In this document: one piece after another, positions 25,089-36,760 of the stretch
Layout: each line of letters starts with the position of its first letter
Position numbering within the stretch: position 1 is the stretch's first letter
From: Delphinapterus leucas
Lineage: Eukaryota; Chordata; Mammalia; Artiodactyla; Monodontidae
Length of the DNA stretch: 64,000 nt
Direction of reading: 5' to 3'
Assembly: GCF_002288925.2 (NCBI RefSeq)
Contig: NW_022098031.1
Location: 5,203,483 to 5,267,482, forward strand
The notes under the pieces: model-generated
Database searches by the model: none
What the model was told of the DNA's origin: nothing
Seen by the model: only the letters and a program-made list of their open reading frames with translations
Program-made: the position numbers and the translations under genes

Positions 25089-25800
25089 AATAAAGGCAGA
25101 TCTTACATTTAGGTCTTTAATCCTATTTACAACAGGCAGGACATAGAAGCAACCTAAATGTCCATTGACAGATGAATGGATAAAGAAGATGTGGTACATA
25201 TATACAGTGGAATATTACTCAACCATTAAAAGGAATAAAATTGGGTCATTTGTAGAGACGTGGATGGACCTAGAGAGTGTCATACAGAGTGAAGTAAGTC
25301 AGAAAGAGAAAAACAAATATCGTATATTAACGCATATATGTGGAATCTAGAAAAATGGTACAGATTAACTTACTTGCAAAGCAGAAATAGAGACACAGAT
25401 GTAGAGAACAAATGTATGGACACGAAGGGAGGAAAGGGGGATGGGATGAATTGGGAGATTGGGATTGACATATATATAAAATGGATAATTAATGAGAACC
25501 TGCTCTATAGCACAGGGCACTCTACTCAGTGCTCTGTGGTAACCTAAATGGGAAGGAAATCCAAAAAAGAGGGGATATATGTATACGTATAGCTGATTCA
25601 CTTAGCTGTACAGCAGAAACTAACACAACGTTGTAAAGCAACTATATCCCAATTAAAAAAAAATAAAGGCAGAAAGGCAATTGAAAAATATCCATAAAAT
25701 GCTGAAATATGTAAACCTAGAATTCTGTACCCAAGGGAGTTTCCTCAAGGGTGAGAATAAAATAAAGACACTATCTAAAAAGGCTAAGAGGTGGGGCTTA
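24740..25800 (+). repeat. Degraded old L1/HAL1 ORF1-like element, split by a younger L1
   Basis: Phrases such as GTGAAACTACAAAATTCTAA, AAGCAACCAGAGGAAAGAGC, ACAGAGGAACAATTATTAGC and CCTAGAATTCTGTACCCAAG follow the order of old mammalian L1/HAL1 ORF1 regions. The younger L1-E sits in the middle, and the old element resumes directly after the L1-E duplication. Confidence 0.6.
25089..25673 (+). mobile_element. L1-E: short L1 3' end with 5' inversion and 12-bp target-site duplication
   Basis: Flanked by the perfect repeat AATAAAGGCAGA (25089-25100 and 25662-25673). The first 23 bp after the left repeat (25101-25123) are reversed relative to the rest. They match the antisense ORF2 stretch seen at about 20617-20639, while 25124 onward is sense ORF2 C-terminus and 3' UTR ending in an A run (25654-25663). 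This is the pattern left by twin priming. Confidence 0.92.
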
Positions 25801-26099
25801 GCACTCACACACCCACACTGAAAGAATTACTCAGAGCTATACTTCAGTGAGAAAGGAATCTGTAATGTGAGTGTGGCAGTAGTGAGCAAAGAAATGGTAA
25901 ACATGTAATTAAATCTAAATGGGTAATGACTTTAAAATAAACAAATATATATGTATGTTTGTGTCTGGTGTATTTGGATAATTGGAGGATATTATAAAAC
26001 AATGTGTGATACCTCTATTCAACATTATATTGGATGTCCACTCCAGCATGGTGAGAAAAAGAAATAGAAGGTTAAGGATTGGAAAGAAAGAAACAAAAC

Positions 26100-26185
26100 T
26101 ACCATTATAAAGAGATTCCAATGCAGCCAAAAATAAATAAATAAATAAATTAACAAACAAATAAATTTAAATAAATAAATAAAAT
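26100..26185 (+). repeat. AAAT-rich tail with a short SINE-end remnant
   Basis: CAATGCAGCCAAAAATAAAT followed by AAAT units equals the 3' terminus of a long-form CHR SINE, but no head or body precedes it. It is either a severely 5'-truncated SINE or a chance A-rich expansion. Confidence 0.5.
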
Positions 26186-26194
26186 AACACAATT

Positions 26195-26373
26195 GCTAGA
26201 TACCTTGGAATACCTCTTTAAATATGCAGAAGTGTAGGAAATATTATGCAAAGACCTTAAAGAAGACTTAAGTGGGAAGATTATACCATGCTTATGGATA
26301 AAAAAATTCAATACATAAAGATGTCAGTCCCTTCCATTATTTTTAAATTCACTTCAATCACAATAACATCCCA

Positions 26374-26408
<35 letters not shown>

Positions 26409-27360
26409 TGTAACTAGAGAACTGATTCTAAAACATTTAGTTTTTAGAATTAAAATGTGGCTAGCAGGAATAGCCCAGGCAAATTTTTTTTTAAGGATTA
26501 AGATGCAGAAAATCTCACTACTACATATTGTTATTTATATATTTTTAAAAAGTATAGTGTTAGTACAGAGATAGCCAAGTAAACCAGTGAAACAGACTTG
26601 AAAGCCCGTATGTGGAAATTTGATTTGTGACAGAGAAGGCATTGCAAAGCCACAGGAAAGGATAGTGGAATCAGTAGTCTTAGGACAAATGGTTTTCCAT
26701 TTGGAAATAATACAATTTGATTCCCACTTTACATCACACAGAAAAATCAATTCAAGATGAATTAAGACCAAAATGTAAAAATAAAACCCTGAAAGCTATA
26801 GGAGAAAAAAATGAGAATATTTTATAATCATATTTTATGGAGAGAAAATTTTTAAACAAGACACAAAAATTGCAAATCATAAAGGAAGAGTGTTACAAAT
26901 TAGATTGTATTAAAATTTAAATGTCTGTTCATCAAAGGATGCCACAAGAAAGTGAAAAGAAAAGCTGTATACTGGGAGAAGTTGTTTGCAATGCAATGTA
27001 ATACTATTTTGTGACTGTCTGATTGGTAAAATGGTGATGAGGATGCATATTGAGAAAAAAAGCGTGCTGTAAAATATGTTCAGTACAATACTTACGTTCA
27101 TTAAAATTGCAGTAAACAATACTGTATGATATTATGGGTGTATTTATATGTTATAAAAGTGTAAAGACATGCATGGAGAAGACACTTGCCAGCCTTAGGA
27201 CAGTGATAATCATTGGGCGTGAAGGATTAGGAATTCCAAAAACCAATATGACAAAATGTTATTCTAGGTAGTGGCTAGTAGGTGACAATTTTATTTTTTC
27301 TGTACTTTTCTGTGTGTCTAAAACATTTCGTAATTAAACAAAATCTAAACAGACATTGAG
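26195..27360 (+). repeat. Degraded old L1 3' part
   Basis: Weak but ordered L1 matches: GGGAAGATTATACCATGCTT, TTCACTTCAATCACAATAAC, AGAAAGTGAAAAGAAAAGC, ACTGGGAGAAGTTGTTTGCA. Many stops and indels are present. It holds a (TG)n tract at 26377-26407. Confidence 0.6.
26377..26407. repeat. (TG)n microsatellite
   Basis: 31 bp of uninterrupted TG inside the old L1 relic. Confidence 0.95.
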
Positions 27361-28368
27361 TTTTAAATGAAATATATTTATACACATGTGTGCATATATT
27401 TGATTAATCAGAGGATGTTTAAAAACTGTGTGATACTTCTATTCAACATTATACTGGATTTTTTAAAGAAAGAATGGAAAAAATTATTCTTATAAAAGAG
27501 TCTTATGCCTTATTCTGGACATATTACATACATTACCCAAGAGTTAAAGCTATATTTGGTAAAGAGCTTTGATCCGTAGAAGAATAAGCAAACCGTGTTT
27601 TCAGCCTGGGTGCACGTCTGTGTCCCTGTGTAATGCTGTCTCTGAAGGTGATGAGGGTATGGAAAATGGTCAGAATGGAATTGAAAATTGGAGGTAGATA
27701 TATCTAGTCTCCTAATAAATTGAATTACTGAAAATGTCAAAGGACACAGACAACTTATTGATATTAGCAAATTCAGCGTAAAGCAGAGAGTTATGAATGG
27801 CTGAGTTGAATTTATCTTTGGAGAGTTTTCAGTTTACTTTCTTCTTTTAAATGAGGATGCAGACGAGGGCGTGAGAACAGGCCTATTTCAGTATTTTTGT
27901 CTCTCTTGGTCACACCCTGCTGCCTCTCGTTTGGCAGTGAGGCTCCAGCCTTGCATGCTTGCTAAAGAGATGTTTGGCTGCTAAGCACTGATGGGCTTTT
28001 CCTATTCACTCCCCATAAGCCAGATTTAGGAATTCTTTCTTTGGGGGTGGCTGAACTGCCTCAAAGGTGCTGCTGGCAAAGCTGATTAAAGACGTGATCT
28101 GGCTGAATAAAAATTACGGCTGCAAGGTGCTCTGCCATTTGGCCCAAGACTCCCAAGCTCTGCCAGATCCCCTTCTCTGCAGCCCTTGTCTCTCTCCTAT
28201 CACCTGGCAAAGAAAGCCACAAGCCCCTCTGGATTCCCCTACCAACCACCCCCCAATCCGTGTTTACTTCTGGGATAGCCCTTGCCACTTGGAACATAGC
28301 ATGTGTCTTTGGAATTCTATGTTTATGATTTAGAGCTCCTTTAGGGCCAGTACTACATCTTAAAAAAT
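27361..28368. other. Gene-free, mostly single-copy stretch
   Basis: No gene seen. At about 27380-27450 there is a short repeat of sequence also seen near 25955-26030 (a phrase ending TGTGTGATAC, then TCTATTCAACATTATA). The open frames at 28061-28462 and 28067-28333 run in single-copy sequence or into the SINE and show no domain. Confidence 0.5.
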
Positions 28369-28377
28369 ATGCAGGTG

Positions 28378-28590
28378 GGGCTTCCCTGGTGGCGCAGTGG
28401 TTGGGAGTCCGCCTGCCGATGCAGGGGACACGGGTTTGTGCCCCGGTCCGGGAGGATCCCACGTGCCGCGGAGCGGCTGGGCCCGTGAGCCATGGCCGCT
28501 GGGCCTGCGCGTCAGGAGCCTGTGCTCCACAGCGGGAGAGGCCGCAGCAGTGAGAGGCCCGCGTGCCGCAAAAAAAAAAAAAAAAAAAAA
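28378..28590 (+). mobile_element. CHR-type SINE, short form, with long poly-A
   Basis: A sense SINE with A box GGCGCAGTGG, a B-box-like GGTTTGTGCCC and a pure A tail of 21 (28570-28590). The flanking direct repeat ATGCAGGTG occurs at 28369-28377 and 28590-28598. The intact tail and few changes from the other short-form copies suggest a recent insertion. Confidence 0.97.
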
Positions 28591-28723
28591 TGCAGGTGAC
28601 TTGCTCATTGCAGACCTAGGATGTTTGAAGGCAAATATATCTGTTGAATGGATACAATAAAAAAGAAATTGTAGGATCATATATAAAAAAATGTCTTTGT
28701 CTATTCCAATTTGTGGTCCAGGA

Positions 28724-28730
<7 letters not shown>

Positions 28731-28761
<31 letters not shown>

Positions 28762-28771
28762 GTGTGTGTGT
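28731..28771. repeat. (CA)n-(CG)-(TG)n alternating tract
   Basis: A run of CA passes through CGCG into TG. Positions 28750-28771 form a perfect 22-nt palindrome. Alternating purine-pyrimidine DNA of this kind is prone to left-handed (Z) conformation. Confidence 0.95.
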
Positions 28772-28799
28772 ATGTCTGAACATATTTTTGAACCTGCTT

Positions 28800-30317
28800 T
28801 CTTTTTATATTAATGTCTCTGTTACATCTTCCCTAAATTGATATAGTATTCTATATTACTTTTTAAAAATATTCTAGATTGTGACAAAGTTTTGTTATTT
28901 CAGGGTGAATGTGAGTTTTGGAATTAGCTAAGAGCCACATAGAGTTCATTGGAATCAAAACATAGCAAAACCATCACATGGGATCACCCTGATCTGCCAA
29001 AATTCTATTTAAAATACACGAGTTTCTCCCTAGCCTTGGAGATAAATGTTTATCAAGAATATCTACTCCAATTGAGGAATGCTTCACTCTGGACCCCTTT
29101 ACGTGAAAGAGAAATTAACTATCTAGTTTAAGCTGTGACTATTTGGGGTTAATTTAAACTTGTAACCAAACAAAATTAATGCAATTAAGAATGTATATAG
29201 AGTACCTAAGAATATGTCCTATGTCAACAAAGTGGCAGACATCAACTTTTTATCTAACCTGAAGTTCAGAAAATTGTAATTCAGTATCTTCAGGAATTTC
29301 TTTATTCTTCCTGTTCTGTAGTGACAGAATCTGAAATCATCATTTTATTGTCTCTTTGCAAGAGTTTCTGGCTAACCCCTGCATGACTAGGGTAATCAGG
29401 GTCAACAGTTGAACTCACTCCTCTTAGTTTATATTTTCATCTACAATTTTAGATTGTGTTCATGAACAATGAATACCAACAAATATAGCCTAAAAACTTC
29501 ATAGAAGGCCTGTGGCTAACCAAATAATTTTTCATGATTTTTGTTTAATTTTACCTTCAGGAGTTTCTGTTCAGGTTATTCTTATCTAAAGTATTAATCT
29601 ATTGTTAATTAGGTGCCTAGGTTCTATGTGTGGTGTCAGCAGAAACCCAAAAATAGCTTACTGAGAGTTGATGCAATTTGTTTCTTGTTTTGTGTTTCTG
29701 TTCTTCCCTGCATGAGAACATTAGATTTTAATGAATAATTCAGTGGCTTAAAGTTAATTCCCACACCACTGCTATCCCACTTGAACAAACCAAACAATGC
29801 TAATAAATAAATAACAAAGAGAACCCAGGCAATTTGAGGTCTTTTCATAATGCTAATAATACTGTAGCTGAAAACAAGTTCTGGGAACTCAGAAATTAGT
29901 ACACAGAGACATTGCGGGCTTGATGCTTTAATGATAGCTCTTGTATTTGGCCCTTCAAAAATGTAATGTGATAAAAAGTTGCCCATGGGAATTCCTCTTA
30001 CCTTCTTTCCTAGCATTCATTCAGTTGATTATTTAACAAATGTTTGTTACACGCCTACTATGTGCCAGACACTATGTTTGACACTGGACAAAAATATTTT
30101 TTGCCTCCAAGGAGTTCCAATGACTTCAACAAGTGTAGTGGGCTTATATTTCATCTATTAAAAATATAACTGATGACCACATAAAGACTGATATACATTA
30201 AACACACACAAAGAAATTTTATATCAACTAAAATGAAATATAAACAAACCTTCAAAGTAAAGCTTCTATCCTGACAATTATAATAATAGATAATACTTGG
30301 AAATTTACCTGCATACA
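28800..30317. other. Gene-free flank, single-copy with an L2 relic
   Basis: No gene was recognised. A reversed L2 tail lies at about 30012-30120 (CTACTATGTGCCAGACACTA). The open frame at 29636-30016 has no feature that supports it. Confidence 0.5.
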
Positions 30318-30697
30318 GTATGGCTTTGCCAGTATGTCCTGCTATAACAAACTACCATAGACTGGGTGGCTCAGAAACAACAGGAATTTATTTATTGACG
30401 TTCTGGAAGCTGGAAGATCAAGAACAGGATGTCAACATGGGTGAGGTTCTGGTGAGGACCCTCTTCTAGGCTGCAGATGGCCATCTTCTTGTTGTATCCT
30501 CATTTGATGGAAAGAGGGTTGAGAGAGCTCTCTGGGGTCCCTTTTACGAGGGCACTAATCCTACTCCTGAGGGCTTCACCCTAATGACATGACCTAACTA
30601 CCTCCCAAAGACCCACCTCCTAATACCATCACATTTAGGAGTGGGATTTCAACATATGAATTTTGGAGGGACACAAACATTCAGTTCACTGCACAAT
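30318..30697 (+). repeat. Dispersed mammalian repeat, copy 1 (family not assigned)
   Basis: This stretch and 35217-35583 share an ordered set of phrases: CTATAACAAACTACCATAGA, CTTGTTGTATCCTCATTTGA, GGGCACTAATCCTACTCCTG, CCTAATACCATCACATTTAG, ACACAAACATTCAG. They are two diverged copies of one mammalian repeat in the same orientation. Confidence 0.8.
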
Positions 30698-30714
30698 GTA
30701 TACAATCGTAGGAG

Positions 30715-30850
30715 GTAATTGCTGTTATTACTCTTTTATACAAATGAGGAAACTGAGCATTGCTGAAGTTCCATTACTTGTCCAAAATCACACCACCAGT
30801 AAAAATTTAAGCAAGGATTTGAGCCAGGTAGTCTGACTCTAGAGCCTAGA
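30715..30850 (-). repeat. MIR relic
   Basis: The reversed MIR core is clear: CAAATGAGGAAACTGAGCAT, then TGTCCAAAATCACACCACCA, then GGATTTGAGCCAGGTAGTCT. Confidence 0.75.
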
Positions 30851-30859
30851 GTGGAGATA

Positions 30860-33479
30860 TTAATATTTTCAAAACACATTTTGTTTAATAAGACACAAGG
30901 AACTGCTCATATTCCTCAAATGTTTAAAGACCTGAGAAATGCCTTCTCCAGAGTGGAAACTTGTATTTAGTATGTCCCATAATATGCAACTTGTGGCAGC
31001 CTTGCATTTTTAAAAACACATATTTCAAGCTCAGACTCTTCCTCAAAACGGGGCACAACACCTCACCATTGAATTCAGAGTGGTCACGACTCTGAGCTTC
31101 TCAAAATTAAAAGTATTTTTATCTTCTTGTTGAGATAGGTTGGTGCTGGTAGCTTTGTTTCCATTCAGTTCAGATATTCCAATTTTTATTGACTAAAATC
31201 TCATACATAAAAGATAAAGTGCTATGAAAGAACCAAGATGATTTTACACCACCCAAACACATGCAAGCATGTTCTGATCAATTTCAGGCTCTTGCTAAGT
31301 ACACCAGGCCACTCTGAAGTTTCTATATATGACCCTTCTGTATATAATCGGCATTATTAGTAGATGTTGGTAAGTTAGGATGATATTAATATGTGAGAAA
31401 CAGAGCCCAAAAGACATTTAAAATATCAGGTTTAGTGTAGACTGTCCAAGGCTGAGGCAGCATCTCTAAATGTCAGCAAAGAACTAACTTTGTTCTCTTT
31501 CTGCTCCATCAACCTTAGTGATGACTTTCATCTTCATGGTTTCATGATGGCTGCTATACTTCCAGCCATCACAGGCATGTTTCGAGCAGGAAAAATAGGG
31601 GAAAGTAAAGCAACAAGAAGCCGTCAGTCCCCAGGGACTTCCATCTACATCTCATAAGCCAGAATTGAGCTACATAGCTACTCTTAGGTGAGAGAAAGGT
31701 TGAGAGTTGAACATTTTTGTTTTCTAGCCTCAACAATGGAGAAAACAAGAGAAAAGGGTTGGAAAAGGTATTGGAAGAGCTATACGATGGCGTTGACTAC
31801 AGAAGTCATTTGCATGTTTACCTCAGAAACAATGGAGAGCATAGGGATGTTTCTTTGTCTCTGTTTGTGTGTATGACTCATCACACATTTTGGTAAATGA
31901 AAGGTCTAAGAAGATAATTTGGGTTCTTGCTAATCCATTTGGTTACTTCAGGGAGAAAATGATAGGGTGCAACCTTTTGAGGTGGCACCTTTGGGGCATG
32001 TGACAGCTCACTATGAACCAGAAGAGAGTAGTGTCCCCACCCAGCTTGGTACATATACAGAAAAGGGGTCCTTTGGGAAACAGAAAGTAAAGCCGTATGG
32101 GGTACCACAGGGACCTTATTCCCGGAACATTTCCACAAGAGGTTGTTGAGCATCTCAGGATTCTGAATTGGAGCTTCACAACTGCCACTCTAGGGATGAC
32201 CAAAGACATAACTATTGTCTGTCCTTAGTCCCCAGGAAGTTCTCAAATTATCCTTTAAGAGAAAGACCTTGAGTATGCCGTTGGGATTGAAGAGATTTGA
32301 ATAGAATTCTAGCACCTTTTCACTGGAAGGAACCTTTAGAATTCATTTAGTCCAAGCCCTCTTACTTTCATCTGAGGAAATTGATTGAATCCCATGAAAT
32401 TATTTGCACCAGGATACCCAGACGAGGGTAACTTTGGTGTCCTTTTCTACTCTACCAGTTGGAAGAAGTGGCAACACTTCCACAGTGTATATGCAACACT
32501 TAACTGCAAACATCTGTTTAGTACCCTTCACCTCTACACTGTAAACTCTCGTGCAGGCACAGACTATGTCCATCTTATTAAATGCAGTATTTTTCTAGGG
32601 GCTGGTACAACTTTGGGGATAAAGTAAATACTTGATGTATTTTTTATGGAGTCAGTAAATGGAAGACTAGATGGTCTGAAGGGGCTAAGCAACACCTGAT
32701 AGAGGTTGAAATCTTTTTTTCCCAAACACCAGTATTTTCAAGGACATAGTGATTCAGATCATTAGCAGAAATTGGGTAAAGAGCCGATACAGTGTTAGAC
32801 TAGGGAAGATTTTTCTACCTATTCCATTCCTGACCTTCCTCATCACCCACTTTCCCAGGGCTGAGGAGCATTTAAGTACCTCCTGTTTGTGAATCTGTGA
32901 GTGAAGGGAAATAGAGAGATCTTCAGTAAAATGTTCCATTCTCTGAGAAGGTACTAGTTACCTGACAATGACACAGACCCAGGAATTCTGGGTAGAAATT
33001 GAGCCAAACATATACTTTTAAGTGCAGAGTTAAAGAGATTATAATAATGTCTGTCACGGTAAATCCTAAGGGATCGTCATTGATCTGTCTGGTGTGGTAC
33101 AGAACGCATAACCAGTTCACGAACTCTTCTAGCTTATACCCTGTATGCAGCTGGAGCCCAGTGACAAAAACACCTCATTTTATTTTTGCCATATCCTTGG
33201 GGTCTGTTGTTTATCTTATGTTTTTAACGGCTTGCTTTTGGAAGATGGCAAAGTGTTTTTAAGGTTACAGAGGTAATCGTTCTAATTTCATCCCAAACAG
33301 AGATGCCATCTAGAATACTGAGAGCCAGAGAAAACTCAGAGTGCAGATTGCCTAGTCAGCAAGGCACGCGAGTCATTGGAAATCTTTCAGTCATTTGTTA
33401 CCCAAGTAAGAATGCGTTATAGGAAGACAAATCACTTGTTGCTATCTCACTTTTTTTTAGCTTACATTTATTTAAAATT
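30860..33479. other. Gene-free flank, largely single-copy
   Basis: No supported gene. A short MER-like relic lies at about 31520-31600 and an L2 sense end at about 32500-32640. The open frames at 31688-31876, 31881-32153 and 32999-33262 lack domains and conserved splice structure. Confidence 0.5.
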
Positions 33480-33648
33480 TTTATTTTATATTGGAGTATA
33501 GTTGATTAACAGTGTGTTAGTTTCAGGTGTACAGCATAGTGATTCAGTTATACATATACATGTATCTATTCTTCTTCAAATTCTTTTCCCATTTAGATTA
33601 TTACACAATACTGGGCAGAGTTCCTTTGCTATACAGTAGGTCCTTGTT

Positions 33649-33775
33649 GGTTATTTATTTGTTGGCCACGCCACGTGGCTTGCAGGATCTTAGTTCCTTG
33701 ACCAGGGATCGAACCCGCGCCCTCAGCAGTGGGCAGTGAAAGCATGGAGTCCTAACCACTGGACTGCCAGGGGAT
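33649..33775 (-). mobile_element. Short tRNA-derived SINE inside L1-F
   Basis: The antisense head-type SINE includes GACCAGGGATCGAACCC (B box on the minus strand) and CCTAACCACTGGACTGCCAG. It lacks the long body. The flanking repeat TCCTTGTT (33641-33648 and 33776-33783) matches a duplication of the L1 target. Confidence 0.85.
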
Positions 33776-34083
33776 TCCTTGTTTATCTATTTTAAATATA
33801 GCAGTGTGTATATGTCAATCCCCAAATCCCAATCTATCCCTGCCCCCCACCCTTCCCCCCTGGTAACCATAAGTTCATTCTCTAAGGCTGTGAGTCTATT
33901 TCTATTTTGTAAATAAGTTCATTTATATCATTTTCTTTTTAGATTCCACGTATAAGCAATATCATGGGATGTTTGTCTTTCTCTGTCTGACTTACTTCAC
34001 TTAGTATGATAATCTCCAGGTCCATCCATGTTGCTGCAAATGGCATTATATCATTCTTTTTTAATGGCTGAGTAATATTCCAT

Positions 34084-34111
34084 TATATATATATATATAT
34101 ATATATATATA
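34084..34111. repeat. (AT)n microsatellite
   Basis: 28 bp of alternating A and T replacing the normal short TATATAT in the L1 3' part. Confidence 0.95.
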
Positions 34112-35216
34112 CGTACCACATCTTCTTTATCCATTCATCTGTCGCTGGACATTTAGGTTGCTTCCATGTCTTGGCTATTGTAAATAGTGCTGCTATGAAC
34201 ATTGGGGTGCATGTATCCTTTTGAACCATGTTTTTCTCTGGATATACGCCCAGGAGTGGGATTGCTGAATCATATGGTAGCTCTGTTTTTAGTTTTTTTA
34301 TCTCTAACTCTATTTACAAACCTTTATGTTCATGCAGGATGAAGCACTATGGAATTAGCAATCATACAGATTTTGAAAGATCAGAATGCTTATTTCAGTA
34401 ATTCCTGAGAACAGATAAGTCTTTCCCTAGTAGTTAGAGAAGAAAGGTTTGAATCTTCTTAGAGGCTATAGTTTCTGCCACTTAAAGAGATTATGCCATA
34501 AATTGAATATCATCATTTTGTTTCCTGTTAAGTTACAGTCTAAAACAAGTGGCTTTTAATGTTAAGCTGATTGTCCTAGTCATAATTTTTTCTCATTATC
34601 ATTCATTTTAAAATACTGGTGGATCTCAGCTCTTGTATGTTCTCACCTTGCCAAATAAAGCTTATAATTTAAAAAATATAATAATCACCTCATTTGAATT
34701 TTTCAAATTTTGTATCAATAATTCCATTTTCACATATTCCACAAATATGAGATAAACAAAAAGTGACAAAAACTATTTATTTGTGTCATTTTTTCTCTTT
34801 AGGTAATAGCTTTTAATCGAAGACACATTTTTCCAAAATATCTAGCTGGGTGTCTTTTTGGCAAGGATATATTGCTTATCCCATTAACATCATGGGACTT
34901 TACAGTGAGTTTCCTATGAACAGACATTTCAAGATTAGCTCTTCTGGTGTTAGACTGTAGTTTGTAAAAGGAGTCAAGTTTGCTGCTTTGTTTTTCTGTC
35001 CTTCCAACCCTTTTGCCTTAGCAAACTTTGATCACTACATGGTCGATTTAAAGCTTAATATTATTGTTTCCAAAATAGTGACTTGATAAGTTATAATAGT
35101 TACTCATATATTGCAAGTAATAGCGGCCAAATAAGAAATTTATCTTAGGTGAAAGCAGAGTTTGAAAAGTCACCATTTAAATAAAAAAAAACCTCAAATT
35201 GAATTCTAGCAATAGT

Positions 35217-35583
35217 GATCCTTCTAGTCCATTTGGGCTGCCATAACAATATACCATAGACCGAATGGTTCATAACAACAGTAATTGATTTCTCACAGTT
35301 GCGGACGTTGGGAGATTCAAGATCAAGGCGCTTGCAGATTCAGTGTCTGGTGAGAGCCGGCTTTTTTGGTTCAAAGACAGATGTCTTTTTGCTGTGTCCT
35401 CACATGGCAGAAGGGGACAGGGGAGCTTTCTCTGGCCTCTTTTAGAAGGGCACTAATCCCATCCACCTGGTTAGACCTAATCACGTCCCAAAGGCCTCAC
35501 CTCTAATACCATCAACTTGGGGGTTAGTATTCAATGTATAAACTTGGGGGGAGGGGAACAGAAACATTCAGATCATAGCAGTG
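35217..35583 (+). repeat. Dispersed mammalian repeat, copy 2
   Basis: Same family as 30318-30697. This copy keeps the phrases GGGCTGCCATAACAATATAC, CTGTGTCCTCACATGGCAGA and GGGCACTAATCCCATCCACC. AGTGATC occurs at both ends (35213 and 35580) and may be a short target-site duplication. Confidence 0.8.
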
Positions 35584-35689
35584 ATCTTCACTTTTCCCAG
35601 ATTTTATCTAAAGGCAAATACCCTCTTTGGGGAGGAACTACATTTAATTAGCTTCAACCACATGTAACCTCTGCATTAATTGCATTATG

Positions 35690-36070
35690 TATGTATTATA
35701 TGTATGTGAGTAGTTAATTTTTATTACAAGCAATCATGTAAATATTATGTTTCCTACTTTACAATTGAGAAAATGGAAATATAGAGAACTTAAGTAACTT
35801 GACCAAGGTCACACTGCTAGTATGTTGCAGAGCTAGGATTCAAATGCAGGTACTGGTCTCTTTATCCAATATCTGCTCGTTCAACAAATATTTGTTAAGC
35901 ACGTGCTTTGGGAGGGATATTGCGTGAAAGGCTGAAGAAGCAAAGAAAGTAAGTCAGAATCACTGCTTTCGAAGGAGTCACTGCTGATTTTAAAAGAATA
36001 AGGAAGTGCCTGAGAGCAGACTCACAGGATGGCACAGAGAGCCATGTTATGTATGAAAGAAGAGTGGTTT
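35690..36070 (-). repeat. MIR relic followed by L2 3'-end relic
   Basis: TTACAATTGAGAAAATGGAA and TTGACCAAGGTCACACTGCT mark the reversed MIR. GTTCAACAAATATTTGTTAA marks the start of the reversed L2 tail from about 35877. Confidence 0.7.
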
Positions 36071-36549
36071 TTCCACTTGAATTCTCTCATGAAAAGTACC
36101 CTTCCTTTAGAAGAACATCAGTAAGTTAAACCTTCCAGAAATTTAGGACTATCAAATATCTAGCTCCTTGTTTCTTTCCTAATTCAAACTTATTTTCCTT
36201 GAGCACAGAAGTGGCCATGGCTCAGATTGTGTTAATAGACCCGGCCTGGGCTTCACAGCACCTATTCCTTCAATGTTAGCACATCCCACCTTCACCTCCC
36301 CCAAAGTGATAAGGTAGCAGAAAACACCCTTTCTTATCAGATCTGTTTCAGTGTGAGCCAAGCTACAGACATGAAGTCTAAAATGGGAAGGCCCTAAATT
36401 GTGAGTGTGTCCCCACACCAAGAAACTGCTAATTAGGTTGCAGATAATTAAACTGTATTGCAAGCTTAGGACTCTTTCTTTATTTCTGTTTATTGCAGAT
36501 ACATGAGGAAGTGACCCTTGGAAAGATTATGATAATGCTATCACATTAC

Positions 36550-36760
36550 CCCCTCTCAGATGCATTACCATTGGCTGCAATAATCTTATTTTGTAGTTGT
36601 TGTTTGTCTTCTCCAATTAGGATGTCAGCACTATATGTGTCTCATTTAGCACTATGTACTCCATGCCCAGAACTGTACCAGATATACAACAGACAATAAA
36701 TTTATTCAACACATATTTATTGAGTGAATGAATGCAGAAAGGAATAAATGCTCTATTATA
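36550..36760 (+). repeat. L2 3'-end relic
   Basis: The sense-strand tail includes CAGAACTGTACCAGATATAC and ATTTATTGAGTGAATGAATG. Confidence 0.55.

Larger units (their letters stand above)
33470..34310 (-). mobile_element. L1-F: 3'-end antisense L1, split by a SINE
   Basis: Reversed L1 3' UTR and the end of ORF2 are recognisable from the phrase ATATTGGAGTATAGTTGATT to CTGAATCATATGGTAGCTCT. A SINE interrupts it at 33649-33775 and an (AT)n tract lies at 34084-34111. It is 5'-truncated near 34310. Confidence 0.9.

Noticed and set aside
28061..28462. A 133-residue minus-strand open frame
   Set aside because: About one third runs into the SINE at 28378, and the rest shows no domain or splice structure.
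29636..30016. A 126-residue minus-strand open frame
   Set aside because: It lies in single-copy gene-free DNA without a recognisable motif. A length of about 125 codons is within chance for this amount of AT-rich sequence, and it overlaps an L2 relic.
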